Assembly: GCA_002294185.1 (NCBI GenBank)
Contig: DBFD01000073.1
Coordinates: 1-64,000 of the forward strand
Length of the DNA: 64,000 nt
Reading direction: 5' to 3'
DNA from: Paracoccus sp. UBA889
Lineage (GTDB): Bacteria; Pseudomonadota; Alphaproteobacteria; Rhodobacterales; Rhodobacteraceae
Shown here: in pieces, positions 1 to 9,869 of the stretch
How positions within the stretch are numbered: the stretch's first letter is position 1
How the letters are laid out: every line of letters starts with the position of its first letter
Notes under the pieces: generated by a model
The model's database searches: none
Told to the model about the DNA's origin: nothing
What the model saw: only the letters and a program-made list of their open reading frames with translations
Translations under genes and position numbers: made by a program

Positions 1-141
1 CCCGGAAAGGGCGGGCCTTTTGCGATACAGACGATGCCGGGAATGGCGCGGCGCATGGTCGCGCCCCGACGGCCGGAAGGCGAGGTTTCGGAGACTTTCG
101 ACATGGGCGCCGCATTGTCCGGGGCAATGCCTTGTCGAGGG

Positions 142-170
142 TTGACGGCGTCGCCGGTTTTCCGCATAAG
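142..170 (+). promoter_or_regulatory. Candidate sigma70 promoter of the S10 operon
   Basis: TTGACG (142-147) and CATAAG (165-170) are separated by exactly 17 bases. Transcription would start near 177 and leave a leader of about 150 bases before rpsJ. This is the best promoter match upstream of the ribosomal block. I see no convincing gene in 1-325; the short open frames there have no family resemblance. Confidence 0.6.
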
Positions 171-215
171 CGCGCCATCGCAACCGATGCATCAAGAATC
201 GCTTGCCGTGGCCAG

Positions 216-249
216 GGCCGTCCGCTAAGGGGGCGGCCTTGCAGTTTTT
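216..249 (+). terminator. Terminator-like hairpin in the S10 leader (possible attenuator)
   Basis: GGCCGTCC (216-223) can pair with GGGCGGCC (231-238), allowing one G-U pair, and a T-rich run ending in TTTTT follows (to 249). It lies downstream of the candidate promoter and upstream of rpsJ, so it would act inside the leader transcript. It could alternatively be the terminator of an upstream gene outside the window. Confidence 0.45.
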
Positions 250-325
250 CATACGGTCCGACGCTGGCCCCGCGTGGTGCGTGGTCAGCCTCTCGACTGA
301 AACCCTCAGAGACCGAGGGATGACG

Positions 326-634
326 ATGCAAAGTCAGAATATCCGAATTCGGCTGAAGGCGTTCGATTACCGCGTGCTGGATGCCAGCACCCAGGAAATC
401 GTCAACACCGCCAAGCGCACGGGCGCGACCGTCCGCGGCCCGATCCCGCTGCCGAACAAGATCGAGAAATTCACCGTCCTGCGTGGCCCGCATATCGACA
501 AGAAGTCGCGCGACCAGTGGGAGATCCGCACCCACAAGCGCCTGCTGGACATCGTTGACCCGACGCCGCAGACGGTTGACGCGCTGATGAAGCTCGACCT
601 CGCCGCCGGCGTGGATGTCGAGATCAAGGTGTAA
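326..634 (+). CDS. rpsJ: 30S ribosomal protein S10
   Basis: S10 sits in the head of the 30S subunit and, as NusE, also takes part in transcription antitermination. The 102-residue product has the family length and the conserved core around residues 30-60 ([13 protein letters not shown], then [16 protein letters not shown]). The ATG at 326 is preferred over the one at 320 because the GAGG at 315-318 is then 7 bases upstream instead of 1. It is the first gene of the S10 operon and is followed 11 bases later by rplC. Confidence 0.98.
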   Translation: MQSQNIRIRLKAFDYRVLDASTQEIVNTAKRTGATVRGPIPLPNKIEKFTVLRGPHIDKKSRDQWEIRTHKRLLDIVDPTPQTVDALMKLDLAAGVDVEIKV

Positions 635-645
635 GGAGGTAACCC

Positions 646-1542
646 ATGCTGCGTACTGGTGTTATCGCCAAGAAACTGGGCATGACGCGCCTGTTCCTCG
701 AGGATGGCCGTCAGGTTCCCGTCACCGTCCTGCAACTGGACAGCCTTCAGGTCGTCGATCAGCGCACCGTCGAGCGTGACGGCTATGCCGCCGTGCAACT
801 GGGCGCCGGTGTGGCCAAGGCCAAGCGCACGACCGCCGCGATGCGCGGTCATTTCGCCAAGGCCTCGGTCGCGCCCAAGCGCAAGATCGCGGAATTCCGC
901 GTGGCCGAAGAAAACCTGATCAATGTGGGCGAAGAGATCACGGCCGACCATTACTTTGCCGGCCAGTTCGTGGACATCGCCGGAACCTCGATCGGCAAGG
1001 GCTTTGCCGGTGCCATGAAGCGGCACAATTTCGGCGGTCTGCGCGCCAGCCACGGTGTGTCGATCAGCCACCGCTCGCACGGCTCGACCGGCCAGTGCCA
1101 GGATCCGGGCAAGGTGTTCAAGGGCAAGAAGATGGCGGGCCACCTGGGCGCAGTGCGCGTCACGACCCAGAACCTGCAGGTCGTGCGCACCGATTCCGAT
1201 CGCGGTCTGATCATGGTCAAGGGCTCGGTTCCCGGCTCGAAGGGTGGTTGGGTCACGATCAAGGACGCGGTCAAGAAGGCGCTGCCTGACAACGTGATCT
1301 ATCCCGCCGCGCTGAAATCGGCCGCCGAGGCTGCTCATCGCGCCGCCGAGGAAGCCGCCGCCGCCGCCGCCGCCGAGGAAGAGGCCGCCCGCGAGGCTGC
1401 CGCTGCCGAAGCCGCCGCCGCAGAAGAGGCCGCGCTGAAGGAAGCCGAGGCGCAGATCGACGCCGACAAGGCCGCAGCCGATCCCAATGCCGACCAGTCC
1501 GCTGGTTCGGCCGACGGCGCGCCCGAAGGAGACAAGGAATGA
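646..1542 (+). CDS. rplC: 50S ribosomal protein L3 with Ala/Glu-rich C-terminal extension
   Basis: L3 is an early assembly protein that binds near the 3' end of 23S rRNA and reaches the peptidyl-transferase centre. Residues 1 to about 220 form the ordinary L3 core, including the [10 protein letters not shown] loop that carries the glutamine methylated in many bacteria. Residues 226-298 are a low-complexity tail made largely of Ala and Glu, which brings the protein to 298 aa against about 210 in E. coli. A strong AAGGAGGT Shine-Dalgarno precedes the ATG. The stop overlaps the rplD start by 4 bases. Such tails are, as far as I know, seen in related Rhodobacterales. Confidence 0.97.
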   Translation: MLRTGVIAKKLGMTRLFLEDGRQVPVTVLQLDSLQVVDQRTVERDGYAAVQLGAGVAKAKRTTAAMRGHFAKASVAPKRKIAEFRVAEENLINVGEEITADHYFAGQFVDIAGTSIGKGFAGAMKRHNFGGLRASHGVSISHRSHGSTGQCQDPGKVFKGKKMAGHLGAVRVTTQNLQVVRTDSDRGLIMVKGSVPGSKGGWVTIKDAVKKALPDNVIYPAALKSAAEAAHRAAEEAAAAAAAEEEAAREAAAAEAAAAEEAALKEAEAQIDADKAAADPNADQSAGSADGAPEGDKE

Positions 1543-2159
1543 AACTCGATGTGATCAAGCTGGACTCTGGCAGGGCCGGGTCCATCGAGCTGGCCGACGA
1601 GGTCTTCGGGCTGGAGCCGCGCGGCGACATCCTGCAGCGCGTTGTCCGCTGGCAGCGCGCCAAGGCGCAGGCCGGCACGCATTCGGTGCTGGGCAAGTCG
1701 GATGTCAGCTATTCGACCAAGAAGATCTATCGCCAGAAGGGCACCGGCGGTGCGCGCCACGGGTCCAAGAAGGCGCCGATCTTCCGTCACGGCGGCACCT
1801 ACAAGGGTCCGACCCCGCGTAGCCACGCCTTTGATCTGCCCAAGAAGGTGCGCGCGCTTGGCCTGAAACATGCCCTGTCCGCCAAGGCCACCGCCGGCGA
1901 ACTGGTGATCGTCGAGGATCTGAACCTCGACGACGCCAAGACCTCGGCCGTTGCCAAGGCCGTCCGGGAAAACGGCTGGAAGCGGGTGCTGGTCATCGAC
2001 GGTTCGGACGTGAACGAGGGCTTTGCCCGCGCCGCGCGCAACCTCGATGGCGTGGACGTCCTGCCCTCGATCGGCGCGAATGTCTATGACATCCTCAAGC
2101 GTGACACGCTGGTGATCACGAAGGCGGGTGTCGAAGCTCTGGAGGCTCGTCTGAAATGA
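1539..2159 (+). CDS. rplD: 50S ribosomal protein L4
   Basis: L4 lines the nascent-peptide tunnel. In E. coli it represses its own operon through the S10 leader. The 206-residue product has the L4 core, with the basic extended loop around residues 45-90 ([22 protein letters not shown]) that inserts into rRNA. It starts in an ATGA overlap with rplC and ends in another with rplW, so the three genes are probably translationally coupled. Whether this L4 regulates the leader here cannot be read from the sequence. Confidence 0.98.
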   Translation: MKLDVIKLDSGRAGSIELADEVFGLEPRGDILQRVVRWQRAKAQAGTHSVLGKSDVSYSTKKIYRQKGTGGARHGSKKAPIFRHGGTYKGPTPRSHAFDLPKKVRALGLKHALSAKATAGELVIVEDLNLDDAKTSAVAKAVRENGWKRVLVIDGSDVNEGFARAARNLDGVDVLPSIGANVYDILKRDTLVITKAGVEALEARLK

Positions 2160-2452
2160 GCGCGAAAGCAGAACATTACGATGTGATCGTGAAACCGGTC
2201 ATCACCGAAAAGGCCACGATGACCTCGGAGAACAACGGCGTTGTCTTCCAGGTCGCCAAGGATGCCAGCAAGCCGCAGATCAAGGACGCGATCGAGGCCC
2301 TGTTCGGCGTCAAGGTGAAGGCGGTCAACACCACCATCACCAAGGGCAAGCAGAAACGCTTTCGCGGCCAGCTTGGTCGCCGCAGCGACGTGAAAAAGGC
2401 CTATGTGACCCTGGAAGAGGGCAACTCGATCGACGTCTCGACCGGACTTTGA
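2156..2452 (+). CDS. rplW: 50S ribosomal protein L23
   Basis: L23 surrounds the tunnel exit and is the docking site for trigger factor and SRP. The 98-residue protein starts with the typical [14 protein letters not shown] segment and contains the internal basic loop ([20 protein letters not shown]). It overlaps rplD by 4 bases and is separated from rplB by 95 bases that contain a strong hairpin. Confidence 0.98.
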   Translation: MSAKAEHYDVIVKPVITEKATMTSENNGVVFQVAKDASKPQIKDAIEALFGVKVKAVNTTITKGKQKRFRGQLGRRSDVKKAYVTLEEGNSIDVSTGL

Positions 2453-2462
2453 TCGACGGCCG

Positions 2463-2499
2463 CGATTGCGCGGCCCCGGACCAGCCGGGGCCGCAATCG
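2463..2499 (+). other. Strong intergenic hairpin between rplW and rplB
   Basis: CGATTG plus CGGCCCCGG (2463-2479, with a 2-base bulge) pairs with CCGGGGCCGCAATCG (2485-2499) around a 5-base loop. Only three T residues follow, so it is more likely a processing or stability element, or a partial terminator, than a full stop inside this operon. Confidence 0.6.
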
Positions 2500-2547
2500 T
2501 TTGACTGAAACGGACCAGATCGGTCCAGAGCAACGGAAGACAGAAAG

Positions 2548-3387
2548 ATGGCATTGAAGTCGTACAAACCGACGACGCCTGGCCAGCGCGGGCTGGTTCT
2601 GATCGACCGTTCGGAGCTTTGGAAAGGTCGCCCCGTCAAATCCCTCACCGAGGGTCTGACGAAGAAGGGCGGTCGGAACAACACCGGACGGATCACCATG
2701 CGCCGCAAGGGCGGCGGGGCGAAACGCCTGTATCGCATCGTCGATTTCAAGCGCAACAAGGTCGATGTGACGGGCATTGTCGAGCGGATCGAATACGATC
2801 CCAACCGCACCGCCTTCATCGCGCTGATCAGCTATGAAGACGGCGAGCGGGCCTATATCCTGGCGCCGCAGCGTCTGGCCATGGGCGACAAGATCGTCGC
2901 CGGCACCAAGGTCGATGTGAAGCCGGGCAATGCCATGCCCTTCAGCGGCATGCCCATCGGCACGATCGTCCACAACGTCGAACTGAAGCCCGGCAAGGGT
3001 GGCCAGATCGCGCGTTCGGCGGGCACCTATGCCCAATTCGTCGGTCGCGATGGCGGCTATGCCCAGATCCGCCTGTCCTCGGGCGAATTGCGGATGGTGC
3101 GCCAGGAATGCATGGCCACCATCGGCGCGGTGTCGAATGCCGATCATTCGAACCAGAACCTGGGCAAGGCCGGTCGCAACCGCCACAAGGGCATCCGTCC
3201 TTCGGTTCGCGGTGTCGCCATGAACCCGATCGACCACCCGCATGGTGGTGGTGAGGGCCGCACCTCGGGCGGCCGCACGCCGGTCACGCCCTGGGGCAAG
3301 GATACCAAGGGCAAGAAGACCCGCTCGAACAAGGCGACCGACAAGTACATCTTGCGTTCGCGTCACGCGAAGAAGAAGGGGCGTTAA
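2548..3387 (+). CDS. rplB: 50S ribosomal protein L2
   Basis: L2 is needed for subunit association and peptidyl-transferase activity. The 279-residue product carries the RNA-binding domain and the C-terminal motif around [14 protein letters not shown] with the conserved histidines (about residues 230-245). The length matches the family. It is followed 3 bases later by rpsS. Confidence 0.99.
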   Translation: MALKSYKPTTPGQRGLVLIDRSELWKGRPVKSLTEGLTKKGGRNNTGRITMRRKGGGAKRLYRIVDFKRNKVDVTGIVERIEYDPNRTAFIALISYEDGERAYILAPQRLAMGDKIVAGTKVDVKPGNAMPFSGMPIGTIVHNVELKPGKGGQIARSAGTYAQFVGRDGGYAQIRLSSGELRMVRQECMATIGAVSNADHSNQNLGKAGRNRHKGIRPSVRGVAMNPIDHPHGGGEGRTSGGRTPVTPWGKDTKGKKTRSNKATDKYILRSRHAKKKGR

Positions 3388-3390
3388 GCT

Positions 3391-3669
3391 ATGGCACGTT
3401 CTGTTTGGAAGGGCCCCTTTGTTGATGCCTATGTGCTCAAGAAAGCGGAAAAAGCCCGCGAATCCGGAAAATCCGACGTCATCAGGATCTGGTCGCGCCG
3501 CTCGACCATCCTGCCGCAATTCGTGGGTCTGACCTTCGGCGTCTATAACGGGCATAAGCATATCCCCGTGAATGTCTCCGAAGAGATGATCGGCCAGAAA
3601 TTCGGTGAATACTCGCCCACCCGGACCTATTACGGTCACGCGGCGGACAAGAAAGCCAAGAGGAAGTAA
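3391..3669 (+). CDS. rpsS: 30S ribosomal protein S19
   Basis: S19 pairs with S13 in the 30S head. The 92-residue product has the signature start [11 protein letters not shown] and the central [22 protein letters not shown] block. It is tightly packed between rplB and rplV in the standard S10 order. Confidence 0.99.
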   Translation: MARSVWKGPFVDAYVLKKAEKARESGKSDVIRIWSRRSTILPQFVGLTFGVYNGHKHIPVNVSEEMIGQKFGEYSPTRTYYGHAADKKAKRK

Positions 3670-3674
3670 TCGTC

Positions 3675-4055
3675 ATGGGTAAGGAAACAAATCCGCGCCG
3701 CGTGGCGGAGAACGAGGCTTTCGCGAAGACCAAGATGCTTCGCACCTCGCCGCAGAAGCTGAATCTGGTGGCTCAGCTGATCCGCGGCAAGAAGGTGGAT
3801 CGCGCCCTGGCCGATCTGACCTTCTCGCACAAGCGCATCGCCGGCGACGTGAAGAAATGCCTGCAATCGGCCATCGCGAATGCCGAGAACAACCACGGCC
3901 TCGACGTCGACAACCTGGTCGTTGCCGAAGCCTGGGTCGGCAAGAATCTGGTGATGAAGCGTGGGCGTCCGCGGGCGCGCGGCCGCTACGGCAAGATCAT
4001 GAAGCCGTTTTCGGAAATCACCATCAAGGTGCGCCAAGTCGAGGAGCAAGCGTAA
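3675..4055 (+). CDS. rplV: 50S ribosomal protein L22
   Basis: L22 helps form the tunnel constriction. The 126-residue protein shows the [20 protein letters not shown] and [12 protein letters not shown] blocks and the C-terminal beta-hairpin region rich in Arg ([14 protein letters not shown]). Its TAA stop shares one base with the ATG of rpsC (TAATG). Confidence 0.98.
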   Translation: MGKETNPRRVAENEAFAKTKMLRTSPQKLNLVAQLIRGKKVDRALADLTFSHKRIAGDVKKCLQSAIANAENNHGLDVDNLVVAEAWVGKNLVMKRGRPRARGRYGKIMKPFSEITIKVRQVEEQA

Positions 4056-4765
4056 TGGGTCAGAAAGTCAACCCTATCGGGATGCGCCTCCAGGTCAACC
4101 GCACCTGGGACAGCCGCTGGTATGCCGATGACAAGGAATATGGGGATCTTCTGCTGGAAGACCTGAAGATCAGGGACTTCATCAAGAAAGAGGCCAAGCA
4201 GGCCGGCATCAGCCGCGTCATCATCGAGCGTCCGCACAAGAAGTGTCGCGTGACCATCCATGCCGCGCGTCCGGGCGTGATCATCGGCAAGAAGGGCGCC
4301 GATATCGAGGTGCTGCGCAAGAAACTTGCGAATTTCACCAAGAGCGACGTGAACCTGAACATCGTCGAGGTCCGCAAGCCCGAAGTCGATGCGGCGCTGG
4401 TCGCCGAGTCGATCGCGCAACAGCTTGAACGCCGGGTGTCTTTCCGCCGTGCGATGAAACGCTCGGTTCAGAACGCGATGCGCATGGGTGCCCTGGGCAT
4501 CCGGGTGAACGTCGCCGGCCGCCTGGGTGGCGCCGAGATCGCGCGGACCGAATGGTATCGCGAGGGTCGCGTGCCGCTGCACACGCTGCGCGCCGACATC
4601 GATTATGCGCTGGCCGAGGCGATGACCCCCTACGGGATCATCGGCGTGAAGGTCTGGATCTTCAAGGGCGAGATCATGGAGCATGACCCGCAGGCTCGCG
4701 ACCGCAAGGCCGCCGAGGCGCAGGAAGGTCCGGCTCCGCGTGGTCCGCGCCGCGACGCCCGCTAA
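4055..4765 (+). CDS. rpsC: 30S ribosomal protein S3
   Basis: S3 lies at the mRNA entry channel and contributes helicase activity. The 236-residue product begins [12 protein letters not shown] and contains the type II KH motif [17 protein letters not shown] around residues 75-92. A much longer in-frame opening reaches back into rplV, but the ATG at 4055 starts at the family's conserved N-terminus. Confidence 0.98.
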   Translation: MGQKVNPIGMRLQVNRTWDSRWYADDKEYGDLLLEDLKIRDFIKKEAKQAGISRVIIERPHKKCRVTIHAARPGVIIGKKGADIEVLRKKLANFTKSDVNLNIVEVRKPEVDAALVAESIAQQLERRVSFRRAMKRSVQNAMRMGALGIRVNVAGRLGGAEIARTEWYREGRVPLHTLRADIDYALAEAMTPYGIIGVKVWIFKGEIMEHDPQARDRKAAEAQEGPAPRGPRRDAR

Positions 4766-4777
4766 GGAGACGAAACA

Positions 4778-5191
4778 ATGCTGCAACCGAAACGGACGAA
4801 GTTCCGCAAACAGCACAAGGGCCGGATCCACGGCAACGCCAAGGGCGGGTTCGATCTGAACTTTGGCTCTTTCGCGCTGAAAGCGGTCGAGCCCGAGCGC
4901 GTGACCGCCCGGCAGATCGAGGCGGCCCGCCGTGCGATCACCCGCCACATGAAGCGTCAGGGCCGGGTCTGGATCCGGATCTTCCCGGACGTGCCGGTCT
5001 CGTCGAAACCGACCGAAGTGCGGATGGGCAAGGGGAAGGGCTCAGTCGATTTCTGGGCCGCCCGCGTCCATCCGGGCCGGATCATGTTCGAGATCGACGG
5101 CGTGAGCGACACCATCGCCCGCGAAGCCTTGCGTCTGGGCGCGATGAAACTGCCGGTCCTGACCCGCATCGTCGCGCGCGAGGACTGGTAG
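4778..5191 (+). CDS. rplP: 50S ribosomal protein L16
   Basis: L16 contacts A-site tRNA. The 137-residue protein begins [16 protein letters not shown] and carries the conserved [21 protein letters not shown] block. It is preceded by AAGGAGA and followed by a 201-base gap with two hairpins before rpmC, so expression may step down here. Confidence 0.98.
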   Translation: MLQPKRTKFRKQHKGRIHGNAKGGFDLNFGSFALKAVEPERVTARQIEAARRAITRHMKRQGRVWIRIFPDVPVSSKPTEVRMGKGKGSVDFWAARVHPGRIMFEIDGVSDTIAREALRLGAMKLPVLTRIVAREDW

Positions 5192-5226
5192 GGCGCGCGC
5201 GCCGAGGCGCGTCTGATACCAATACG

Positions 5227-5274
5227 CCCCGCCGGAAACGGCGGGGTTTGCCATTTGCCGGAAAAAGCCGGCAA
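5227..5274 (+). terminator. Tandem hairpins between rplP and rpmC
   Basis: CCCCGCCG-GAAA-CGGCGGGG (5227-5246) is a perfect 8-bp stem with a tetraloop followed by TTT. TTGCCGG-(6)-CCGGCAA (5255-5274) is a second 7-bp stem. The T run is short, so partial termination or RNA processing is more likely than a full stop. Confidence 0.5.
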
Positions 5275-5392
5275 GGGGTTGCATGAACCGGGCTCTGGCT
5301 GTATGGGCAGGCCTTCATCACGAAACTCCACCGGAATCAGGGTGGCCCGGCCAATCCGGGGCTCTCCGGTGATGTGGGAAAGGACGACGCGC

Positions 5393-5599
5393 ATGGACGC
5401 GCAGGAACTGAAATCGAAGACGCCCGACCAGCTGAAGGATCAGCTTGTTGCGCTGAAGAAAGAGGCCTTCAACCTGCGCTTCCAGCAGGCCACAGGCCAG
5501 CTTGAAAATACCGCCCGGATGCGCGCTGTGCGCCGCGACGTGGCGCGTGTGAAAACCATACTGAACCAGAAAGCGGCCGACGCCGCTGCCTCGAACTAA
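5393..5599 (+). CDS. rpmC: 50S ribosomal protein L29
   Basis: L29 is a small helical protein near the tunnel exit. The 68-residue reading from 5393 has the family pattern: [13 protein letters not shown], then [20 protein letters not shown] longer in-frame start at 5255 is rejected because it adds residues unlike the family, and AAAGGA at 5379-5384 is placed 8 bases before this ATG. Confidence 0.96.
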   Translation: MDAQELKSKTPDQLKDQLVALKKEAFNLRFQQATGQLENTARMRAVRRDVARVKTILNQKAADAAASN

Positions 5600-5611
5600 G
5601 GAGCCCGGCCC

Positions 5612-5857
5612 ATGCCCAAACGCATCCTGCAAGGCAAGGTCGTCTCGGACAAGAACGAGCAGACCGTCACCGTCCTGGTCGAGCGCCGCTTCAAGCATCC
5701 GCTGCTGCACAAGACCGTGCGGATGTCGAAGAAGTTCCGCGCCCATGACGCGGAGAACCGGTTCAAGGTCGGCGACACCGTTCGCATCGCCGAATGCGCG
5801 CCGATCTCGAAGACCAAACGCTGGACTGTCCTGACGGACGAAGCCGTCTCGGCTTAA
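5612..5857 (+). CDS. rpsQ: 30S ribosomal protein S17
   Basis: S17 is an OB-fold 16S rRNA binder. The 81-residue product starts [18 protein letters not shown] and contains [12 protein letters not shown] and the [17 protein letters not shown] segment. It is in the usual rpmC-rpsQ-rplN order, with 76 bases before rplN. Confidence 0.98.
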   Translation: MPKRILQGKVVSDKNEQTVTVLVERRFKHPLLHKTVRMSKKFRAHDAENRFKVGDTVRIAECAPISKTKRWTVLTDEAVSA

Positions 5858-5933
5858 GTCCTTCATCACAGATCAGAAATGATCGAAACCCTGGGGCCGG
5901 AAGGGCCGGTCCCCAAAGGTCGGGAGTAAACCT

Positions 5934-6302
5934 ATGATCCAGATGCAGACCAATCTGGATGTCGCTGACAATTCCGGCGCACGCCGGGTGCAGTGCATCA
6001 AGGTCCTGGGTGGCTCGCATCGTCGCTATGCGTCGGTGGGCGACATCATCGTCGTCTCCGTCAAGGAAGCCATTCCGCGGGGCCGCGTCAAGAAGGGCGA
6101 TGTCCGCAAGGCCGTCGTCGTTCGGACCGCCAAGGAAGTGAAGCGCGAGGACGGAACCTCGATCCGCTTCGACCGCAACGCCGCCGTTATCCTGAACAAC
6201 CAGGGCGAGCCGGTCGGCACCCGGATCTTCGGACCGGTCGTGCGTGAACTGCGCGCCAAGAACTTCATGAAGATCATCTCGCTCGCGCCGGAGGTGCTGT
6301 GA
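5934..6302 (+). CDS. rplN: 50S ribosomal protein L14
   Basis: L14 contributes to the inter-subunit bridge. The 122-residue length and the motifs [20 protein letters not shown] and [13 protein letters not shown] are diagnostic. The GGGAGTAAACCT before the ATG holds the Shine-Dalgarno. The TGA stop shares one base with the rplX ATG. Confidence 0.99.
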   Translation: MIQMQTNLDVADNSGARRVQCIKVLGGSHRRYASVGDIIVVSVKEAIPRGRVKKGDVRKAVVVRTAKEVKREDGTSIRFDRNAAVILNNQGEPVGTRIFGPVVRELRAKNFMKIISLAPEVL

Positions 6303-6607
6303 TGGCTGCCAAGCTGAAGAAGGGCGACAAGGTCGTCGTGCTGGCCGGCAAGGACAAGGGCAAGCAGGGCGAAATCACGTCCGTCATGCCCAAGGACAAC
6401 AAGGCCATCGTGGACGGCGTCAACATCGCGATCCGCCACACCCGCCAGTCGCAGAACAGCCAGGGCGGCCGCGTGCCCAAGGCCATGCCGATCGACCTGT
6501 CGAACCTGGCACTGATGGACAAGAACGGCAAAGCGACCCGCGTCGGCTTCCGCGAGGAAGATGGCAAGAAGGTCCGTTTCGCCAAGACCACGGGAGACGT
6601 GATCTGA
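6302..6607 (+). CDS. rplX: 50S ribosomal protein L24
   Basis: L24 nucleates 50S assembly. The 101-residue protein carries a KOW motif near the start ([19 protein letters not shown]) and the downstream block [15 protein letters not shown]. The ATG at 6302 is used rather than the in-frame GTG three bases earlier. Its stop shares one base with rplE. Confidence 0.98.
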   Translation: MAAKLKKGDKVVVLAGKDKGKQGEITSVMPKDNKAIVDGVNIAIRHTRQSQNSQGGRVPKAMPIDLSNLALMDKNGKATRVGFREEDGKKVRFAKTTGDVI

Positions 6608-7167
6608 TGCTGGACGCAACCAAATACCAGCCGCGCCTGAAGACGCAGTTCCGCGAGACGATCAAGCCCGCGCTGAAGGAAGAATTCGGCTACAAGAACG
6701 ACATGCAGATCCCGCGTCTGGACAAGATCGTCCTGAACATGGGTATCGGCGAGGCCGTGAAGGACACCAAGAAGGTCAAGCAGGGCGCCGAAGAGCTGTC
6801 GCTGATCGCCGGTCAGAAAGCCGTCATCACCAAGGCCAAGAACTCGATCGCCGGTTTCCGCGTCCGCGAAGAGATGCCGCTGGGTGCCAAGGTCACGCTG
6901 CGCGGCGACAGGATGTATGAATTCCTGGACCGCCTGATCAACATCGCGCTGCCCCGCGTCCGCGACTTTCGCGGCGTCAAGGGCACCTCTTTCGACGGTC
7001 GTGGCAATTACGCCATGGGCCTGAAAGAGCACATCGTGTTTCCGGAAATCAACTTCGACAAGGTCGACGAAGTTCTGGGGATGGACATCATCATCTGCAC
7101 CACCGCGACGACCGACGCGGAAGCGAAGTCGCTGTTGAAGCATTTCAACATGCCGTTCAACAGCTGA
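6607..7167 (+). CDS. rplE: 50S ribosomal protein L5
   Basis: L5 binds 5S rRNA in the central protuberance. The 186-residue protein contains [19 protein letters not shown] and the Gly/Arg-rich [21 protein letters not shown] block. It starts on the last base of rplX, typical of the tight spacing in the spc region. Confidence 0.99.
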   Translation: MLDATKYQPRLKTQFRETIKPALKEEFGYKNDMQIPRLDKIVLNMGIGEAVKDTKKVKQGAEELSLIAGQKAVITKAKNSIAGFRVREEMPLGAKVTLRGDRMYEFLDRLINIALPRVRDFRGVKGTSFDGRGNYAMGLKEHIVFPEINFDKVDEVLGMDIIICTTATTDAEAKSLLKHFNMPFNS

Positions 7168-7185
7168 TCGCGGAGGGAAAGAGAT

Positions 7186-7491
7186 ATGGCAAAGAAATCG
7201 ATGGTCGAGCGCGAGAAGAAGCGCGAGCGCATGGTGGCGAAATACGCCCAGAAGCGCGCGGCCCTGAAAGAGGTCATCAACGACCAGTCCCGCCCGATGG
7301 AAGAGCGGTTCAAGGCTTCGCTGAAGCTGGCCGACCTGCCGCGCAATTCCTCGGCCACGCGGCTGCACAACCGGTGCCAACTGACCGGGCGTCCGCACGC
7401 GTATTACCGCAAACTGAAACTGTCGCGGATCATGCTGCGCGAGCTTGGCTCGCAAGGTCAGATCCCCGGTCTGGTCAAATCGAGCTGGTAA
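7186..7491 (+). CDS. rpsN: 30S ribosomal protein S14 (long, zinc-independent form)
   Basis: S14 is a late-assembling 30S head protein. At 101 residues and with a single Cys ([16 protein letters not shown]), it is the long form without the CxxC zinc knuckle. The C-terminal [15 protein letters not shown] is standard. It is followed 10 bases later by rpsH. Confidence 0.98.
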   Translation: MAKKSMVEREKKRERMVAKYAQKRAALKEVINDQSRPMEERFKASLKLADLPRNSSATRLHNRCQLTGRPHAYYRKLKLSRIMLRELGSQGQIPGLVKSSW

Positions 7492-7501
7492 GGGGGCGAA
7501 A

Positions 7502-7900
7502 ATGAACATGAACGATCCTCTCGGCGATATGCTGACCCGCATCCGCAACGCTCAGATGCGTGGCAAATCGACCGTTCGCACCCCGGCCTCCAAGCTTCGG
7601 GCCTGGGTTCTGGACGTGCTGAAGGCGGAAGGCTACATCCGCGGTTATGAAGAAGTGACGACCGATGAAGGCCATAACGAGCTGGAAATCGGCCTGAAAT
7701 ACCACGACGGCACCCCGGTGATCCGGGAATTGTCGCGCGTGTCGAAACCGGGCCGCCGCGTCTATGCCGGCGCCCGGGAAATCCCGCAGGTCCGCCAGGG
7801 CCTGGGCGTTTCGATCGTGTCGACCCCCAAGGGTGTCATGTCGGATGCAGCGGCTCGCAACGCCAATGTCGGCGGCGAAGTTCTCTGCACCGTATTCTGA
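7502..7900 (+). CDS. rpsH: 30S ribosomal protein S8
   Basis: S8 binds the central domain of 16S rRNA and is the spc-operon autorepressor in E. coli. The reading from 7502 gives 132 aa ([18 protein letters not shown]). A second ATG at 7508 would give the usual 130. The AGGGGG at 7491-7496 fits 7502 better. The C-terminus [14 protein letters not shown]...GGEVLCTVF is diagnostic. Confidence 0.97.
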   Translation: MNMNDPLGDMLTRIRNAQMRGKSTVRTPASKLRAWVLDVLKAEGYIRGYEEVTTDEGHNELEIGLKYHDGTPVIRELSRVSKPGRRVYAGAREIPQVRQGLGVSIVSTPKGVMSDAAARNANVGGEVLCTVF

Positions 7901-7912
7901 GGAGGGCAGCAG

Positions 7913-8446
7913 ATGTCTCGGATTGGTAAGAAGCCGGTCGAACTGCCCAAGGGCGTGACGGCCGAAGTGAAGGGTCAGACGATCGAGGTGAAGGGCCCGA
8001 AAGGCGCCCGCAGTTTCACCGCGACCGATGACGTCGATCTGGTCCTGGAAGACGGCGCCGTCGCGGTCAAGCCGCGCGGCTCGTCGAAGCGCGCGCGCCA
8101 GCAATGGGGAATGACCCGTTCGATGGTCGAGAACCTGACGGTCGGCGTGTCGGACGGCTTCAAGAAGGAACTGGAGATTCAGGGCGTGGGCTACCGGGCG
8201 CAGATGCAGGGCAAGACCCTGAAATTGTCCCTGGGCTATAGCCACGAGGTGAATTTCGAGACCCCGGACGGCGTCACGATCACCGCGCCGAAGCAGACCG
8301 AAATCGTAGTGGAAGGCATTGACCAGCAGCTGGTCGGCCAGGTCGCGGCCAATATCCGCGAGTGGCGCCAGCCCGAGCCCTACAAGGGCAAGGGCATTCG
8401 CTACAAGGGCGAATATGTCTTCCGCAAGGAAGGCAAGAAGAAGTAA
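7913..8446 (+). CDS. rplF: 50S ribosomal protein L6
   Basis: L6 lies near the GTPase centre. The 177-residue protein starts [15 protein letters not shown] and ends with the conserved [28 protein letters not shown] tail. The order rpsH-rplF-rplR is standard and the spacing is 12 bases on each side. Confidence 0.99.
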   Translation: MSRIGKKPVELPKGVTAEVKGQTIEVKGPKGARSFTATDDVDLVLEDGAVAVKPRGSSKRARQQWGMTRSMVENLTVGVSDGFKKELEIQGVGYRAQMQGKTLKLSLGYSHEVNFETPDGVTITAPKQTEIVVEGIDQQLVGQVAANIREWRQPEPYKGKGIRYKGEYVFRKEGKKK

Positions 8447-8458
8447 GGGGCGCATGAA

Positions 8459-8818
8459 ATGGCACTGAAAAAGCAACAGCTGTTCCAGAAGCGCCGCCTG
8501 CGCGTGCGGAACAAATTGCGGGCCGAAAACAGCGGTCGGCCGCGCCTGTCGGTCCACCGTTCCTCCAAGAACATCTCGGTTCAGGTCATCGACGACCTGA
8601 AGGGCGTGACTTTGGCTTCGGCCAGCACGCTGGAGAAGGATTTCGGCCTGGTCGGAAAGAACAACGTCGAGGCCGCCGCCAAGATCGGCACGGCCATCGC
8701 CGAACGCGCGAAGAAAGCCGGTGTCGAGGAAGTCGTGTTCGACCGTGGCGGCTTCATCTTCCACGGCAGGGTGAAGGCTCTGGCCGATGCCGCCCGCGAG
8801 GGCGGCCTGAAGTTCTGA
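8459..8818 (+). CDS. rplR: 50S ribosomal protein L18
   Basis: L18 binds 5S rRNA together with L5. The 119-residue product contains [20 protein letters not shown] and the C-terminal [26 protein letters not shown] motif. A 117-base gap containing a hairpin follows before rpsE. Confidence 0.98.
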   Translation: MALKKQQLFQKRRLRVRNKLRAENSGRPRLSVHRSSKNISVQVIDDLKGVTLASASTLEKDFGLVGKNNVEAAAKIGTAIAERAKKAGVEEVVFDRGGFIFHGRVKALADAAREGGLKF

Positions 8819-8825
8819 TCGCTGC

Positions 8826-8857
8826 GGGTGGCGCTGTCCGAAAGGGCCGCGCCACCC
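8826..8857 (+). other. Intergenic hairpin between rplR and rpsE
   Basis: GGGTGGCGC (8826-8834) is complementary to GCGCCACCC (8849-8857), with a further short inner stem around GAAA. No T run follows, so it looks like a structure for processing or stability rather than a terminator. Confidence 0.5.
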
Positions 8858-8935
8858 CGATGATCCGGGGGCGTTTCCTGCCCACCTGGATCGGTTTCAA
8901 CGGCGCGGATCGCGCCCGATATGAAGGAATGCCTG

Positions 8936-9511
8936 ATGGCAGAACGTGACAATCGCCGGGGCGGCCGCCAGCCTCGCGAAGAGAACCCGGAATTCGCCGA
9001 TCGCCTGGTCGCGATCAACCGGGTGTCGAAGACCGTCAAGGGCGGCAAGCGCTTTGGCTTTGCGGCCCTGGTCGTCGTCGGCGACCAGCGCGGCCGTGTC
9101 GGTTTCGGCAAGGGCAAGGCCAAGGAGGTTCCCGAGGCGATCCGCAAGGCGACCGAACAGGCCAAGCGCAACATGATGCGTGTGCCGCTGCGGGACGGCC
9201 GCACCCTGCACCACGATATCGAGGGACGCCATGGCGCCGGCCGCGTGGTGATGCGGACCGCCGTTCCGGGCACCGGGATCATCGCCGGCGGTCCGATGCG
9301 CGCCGTTTTCGAGATGCTGGGTGTTCAGGACGTCGTGGCGAAATCGCTGGGCTCGCAGAACCCCTACAACATGATCCGCGCCACGCTGGACGGCCTGAGG
9401 AAAGAGGCCAGTCCCCGGTCGGTCGCACAGCGTCGTGGCAAGAAGGTGGCCGACATCCTGGCCTCGAACGACAAGCCGGCCGAGGCGCAAGCCGAAGCCG
9501 TCGGAGCGTAA
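8936..9511 (+). CDS. rpsE: 30S ribosomal protein S5
   Basis: S5 is a fidelity protein near the decoding centre. Residues from about 25 on show the S5 RNA-binding fold ([24 protein letters not shown]) and the [22 protein letters not shown] block. The ATG at 8936 is chosen over 8921 because AAGGAA lies 6 bases before it. The 191-residue length fits alphaproteobacterial S5. Confidence 0.98.
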   Translation: MAERDNRRGGRQPREENPEFADRLVAINRVSKTVKGGKRFGFAALVVVGDQRGRVGFGKGKAKEVPEAIRKATEQAKRNMMRVPLRDGRTLHHDIEGRHGAGRVVMRTAVPGTGIIAGGPMRAVFEMLGVQDVVAKSLGSQNPYNMIRATLDGLRKEASPRSVAQRRGKKVADILASNDKPAEAQAEAVGA

Positions 9512-9523
9512 GGAGCGAGAATT

Positions 9524-9712
9524 ATGGCCAAGACCATCGTCGTCAAGCAGATCGGCAGCCCGATCCGCCGCCCCGCCATCCAGCGCGAAACGCTGAAAGG
9601 CTTGGGCCTGAACAAGATGAACCGCACTCGCGAGCTGGAGGATACACCCTCGATCCGCGGCATGGTCGCCAAGATCCCGCATCTGGTGACGATCATCGAG
9701 GAACGCGGCTGA
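9524..9712 (+). CDS. rpmD: 50S ribosomal protein L30
   Basis: L30 is a small 50S protein. The 62-residue product has the typical [12 protein letters not shown] start, [15 protein letters not shown] and the C-terminal [13 protein letters not shown]. In most bacteria rplO follows at once. Here a terminator and an antisense gene come next. Confidence 0.98.
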   Translation: MAKTIVVKQIGSPIRRPAIQRETLKGLGLNKMNRTRELEDTPSIRGMVAKIPHLVTIIEERG

Positions 9713-9740
9713 TCCGGGCAGACCGGCAGTGAAATCAGGG

Positions 9741-9773
9741 ACGCCCCGGATCGGTATCCGGGGCGTTCTTGTC
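9741..9773 (+). terminator. Intrinsic terminator after rpmD
   Basis: ACGCCCCGGA (9741-9750) and TCCGGGGCGT (9757-9766) form a perfect 10-bp stem with a 6-base loop, followed by TCTTGTCT. The T-rich side faces the plus strand, so it should end the spc transcript here, before rplO. A second, weaker inverted repeat (CCCCGG 9818-9823, CCGGGG 9834-9839) lies between it and the antisense gene. Confidence 0.75.
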
Positions 9774-9869
9774 TGTTGATACGGGGTCCTTTCAACTGGT
9801 AACGCGAATCAATTCCGCCCCGGCTATGACTGACCGGGGTGTGTCCTGATTCAGCCCTGGCAAGCGGGC

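Noticed and set aside
1..30. Small hairpin at the very start (AAAGG and CCTTT)
   Set aside because: The stem is only 5 bp and may be the end of an upstream terminator cut by the window edge; too weak to list.
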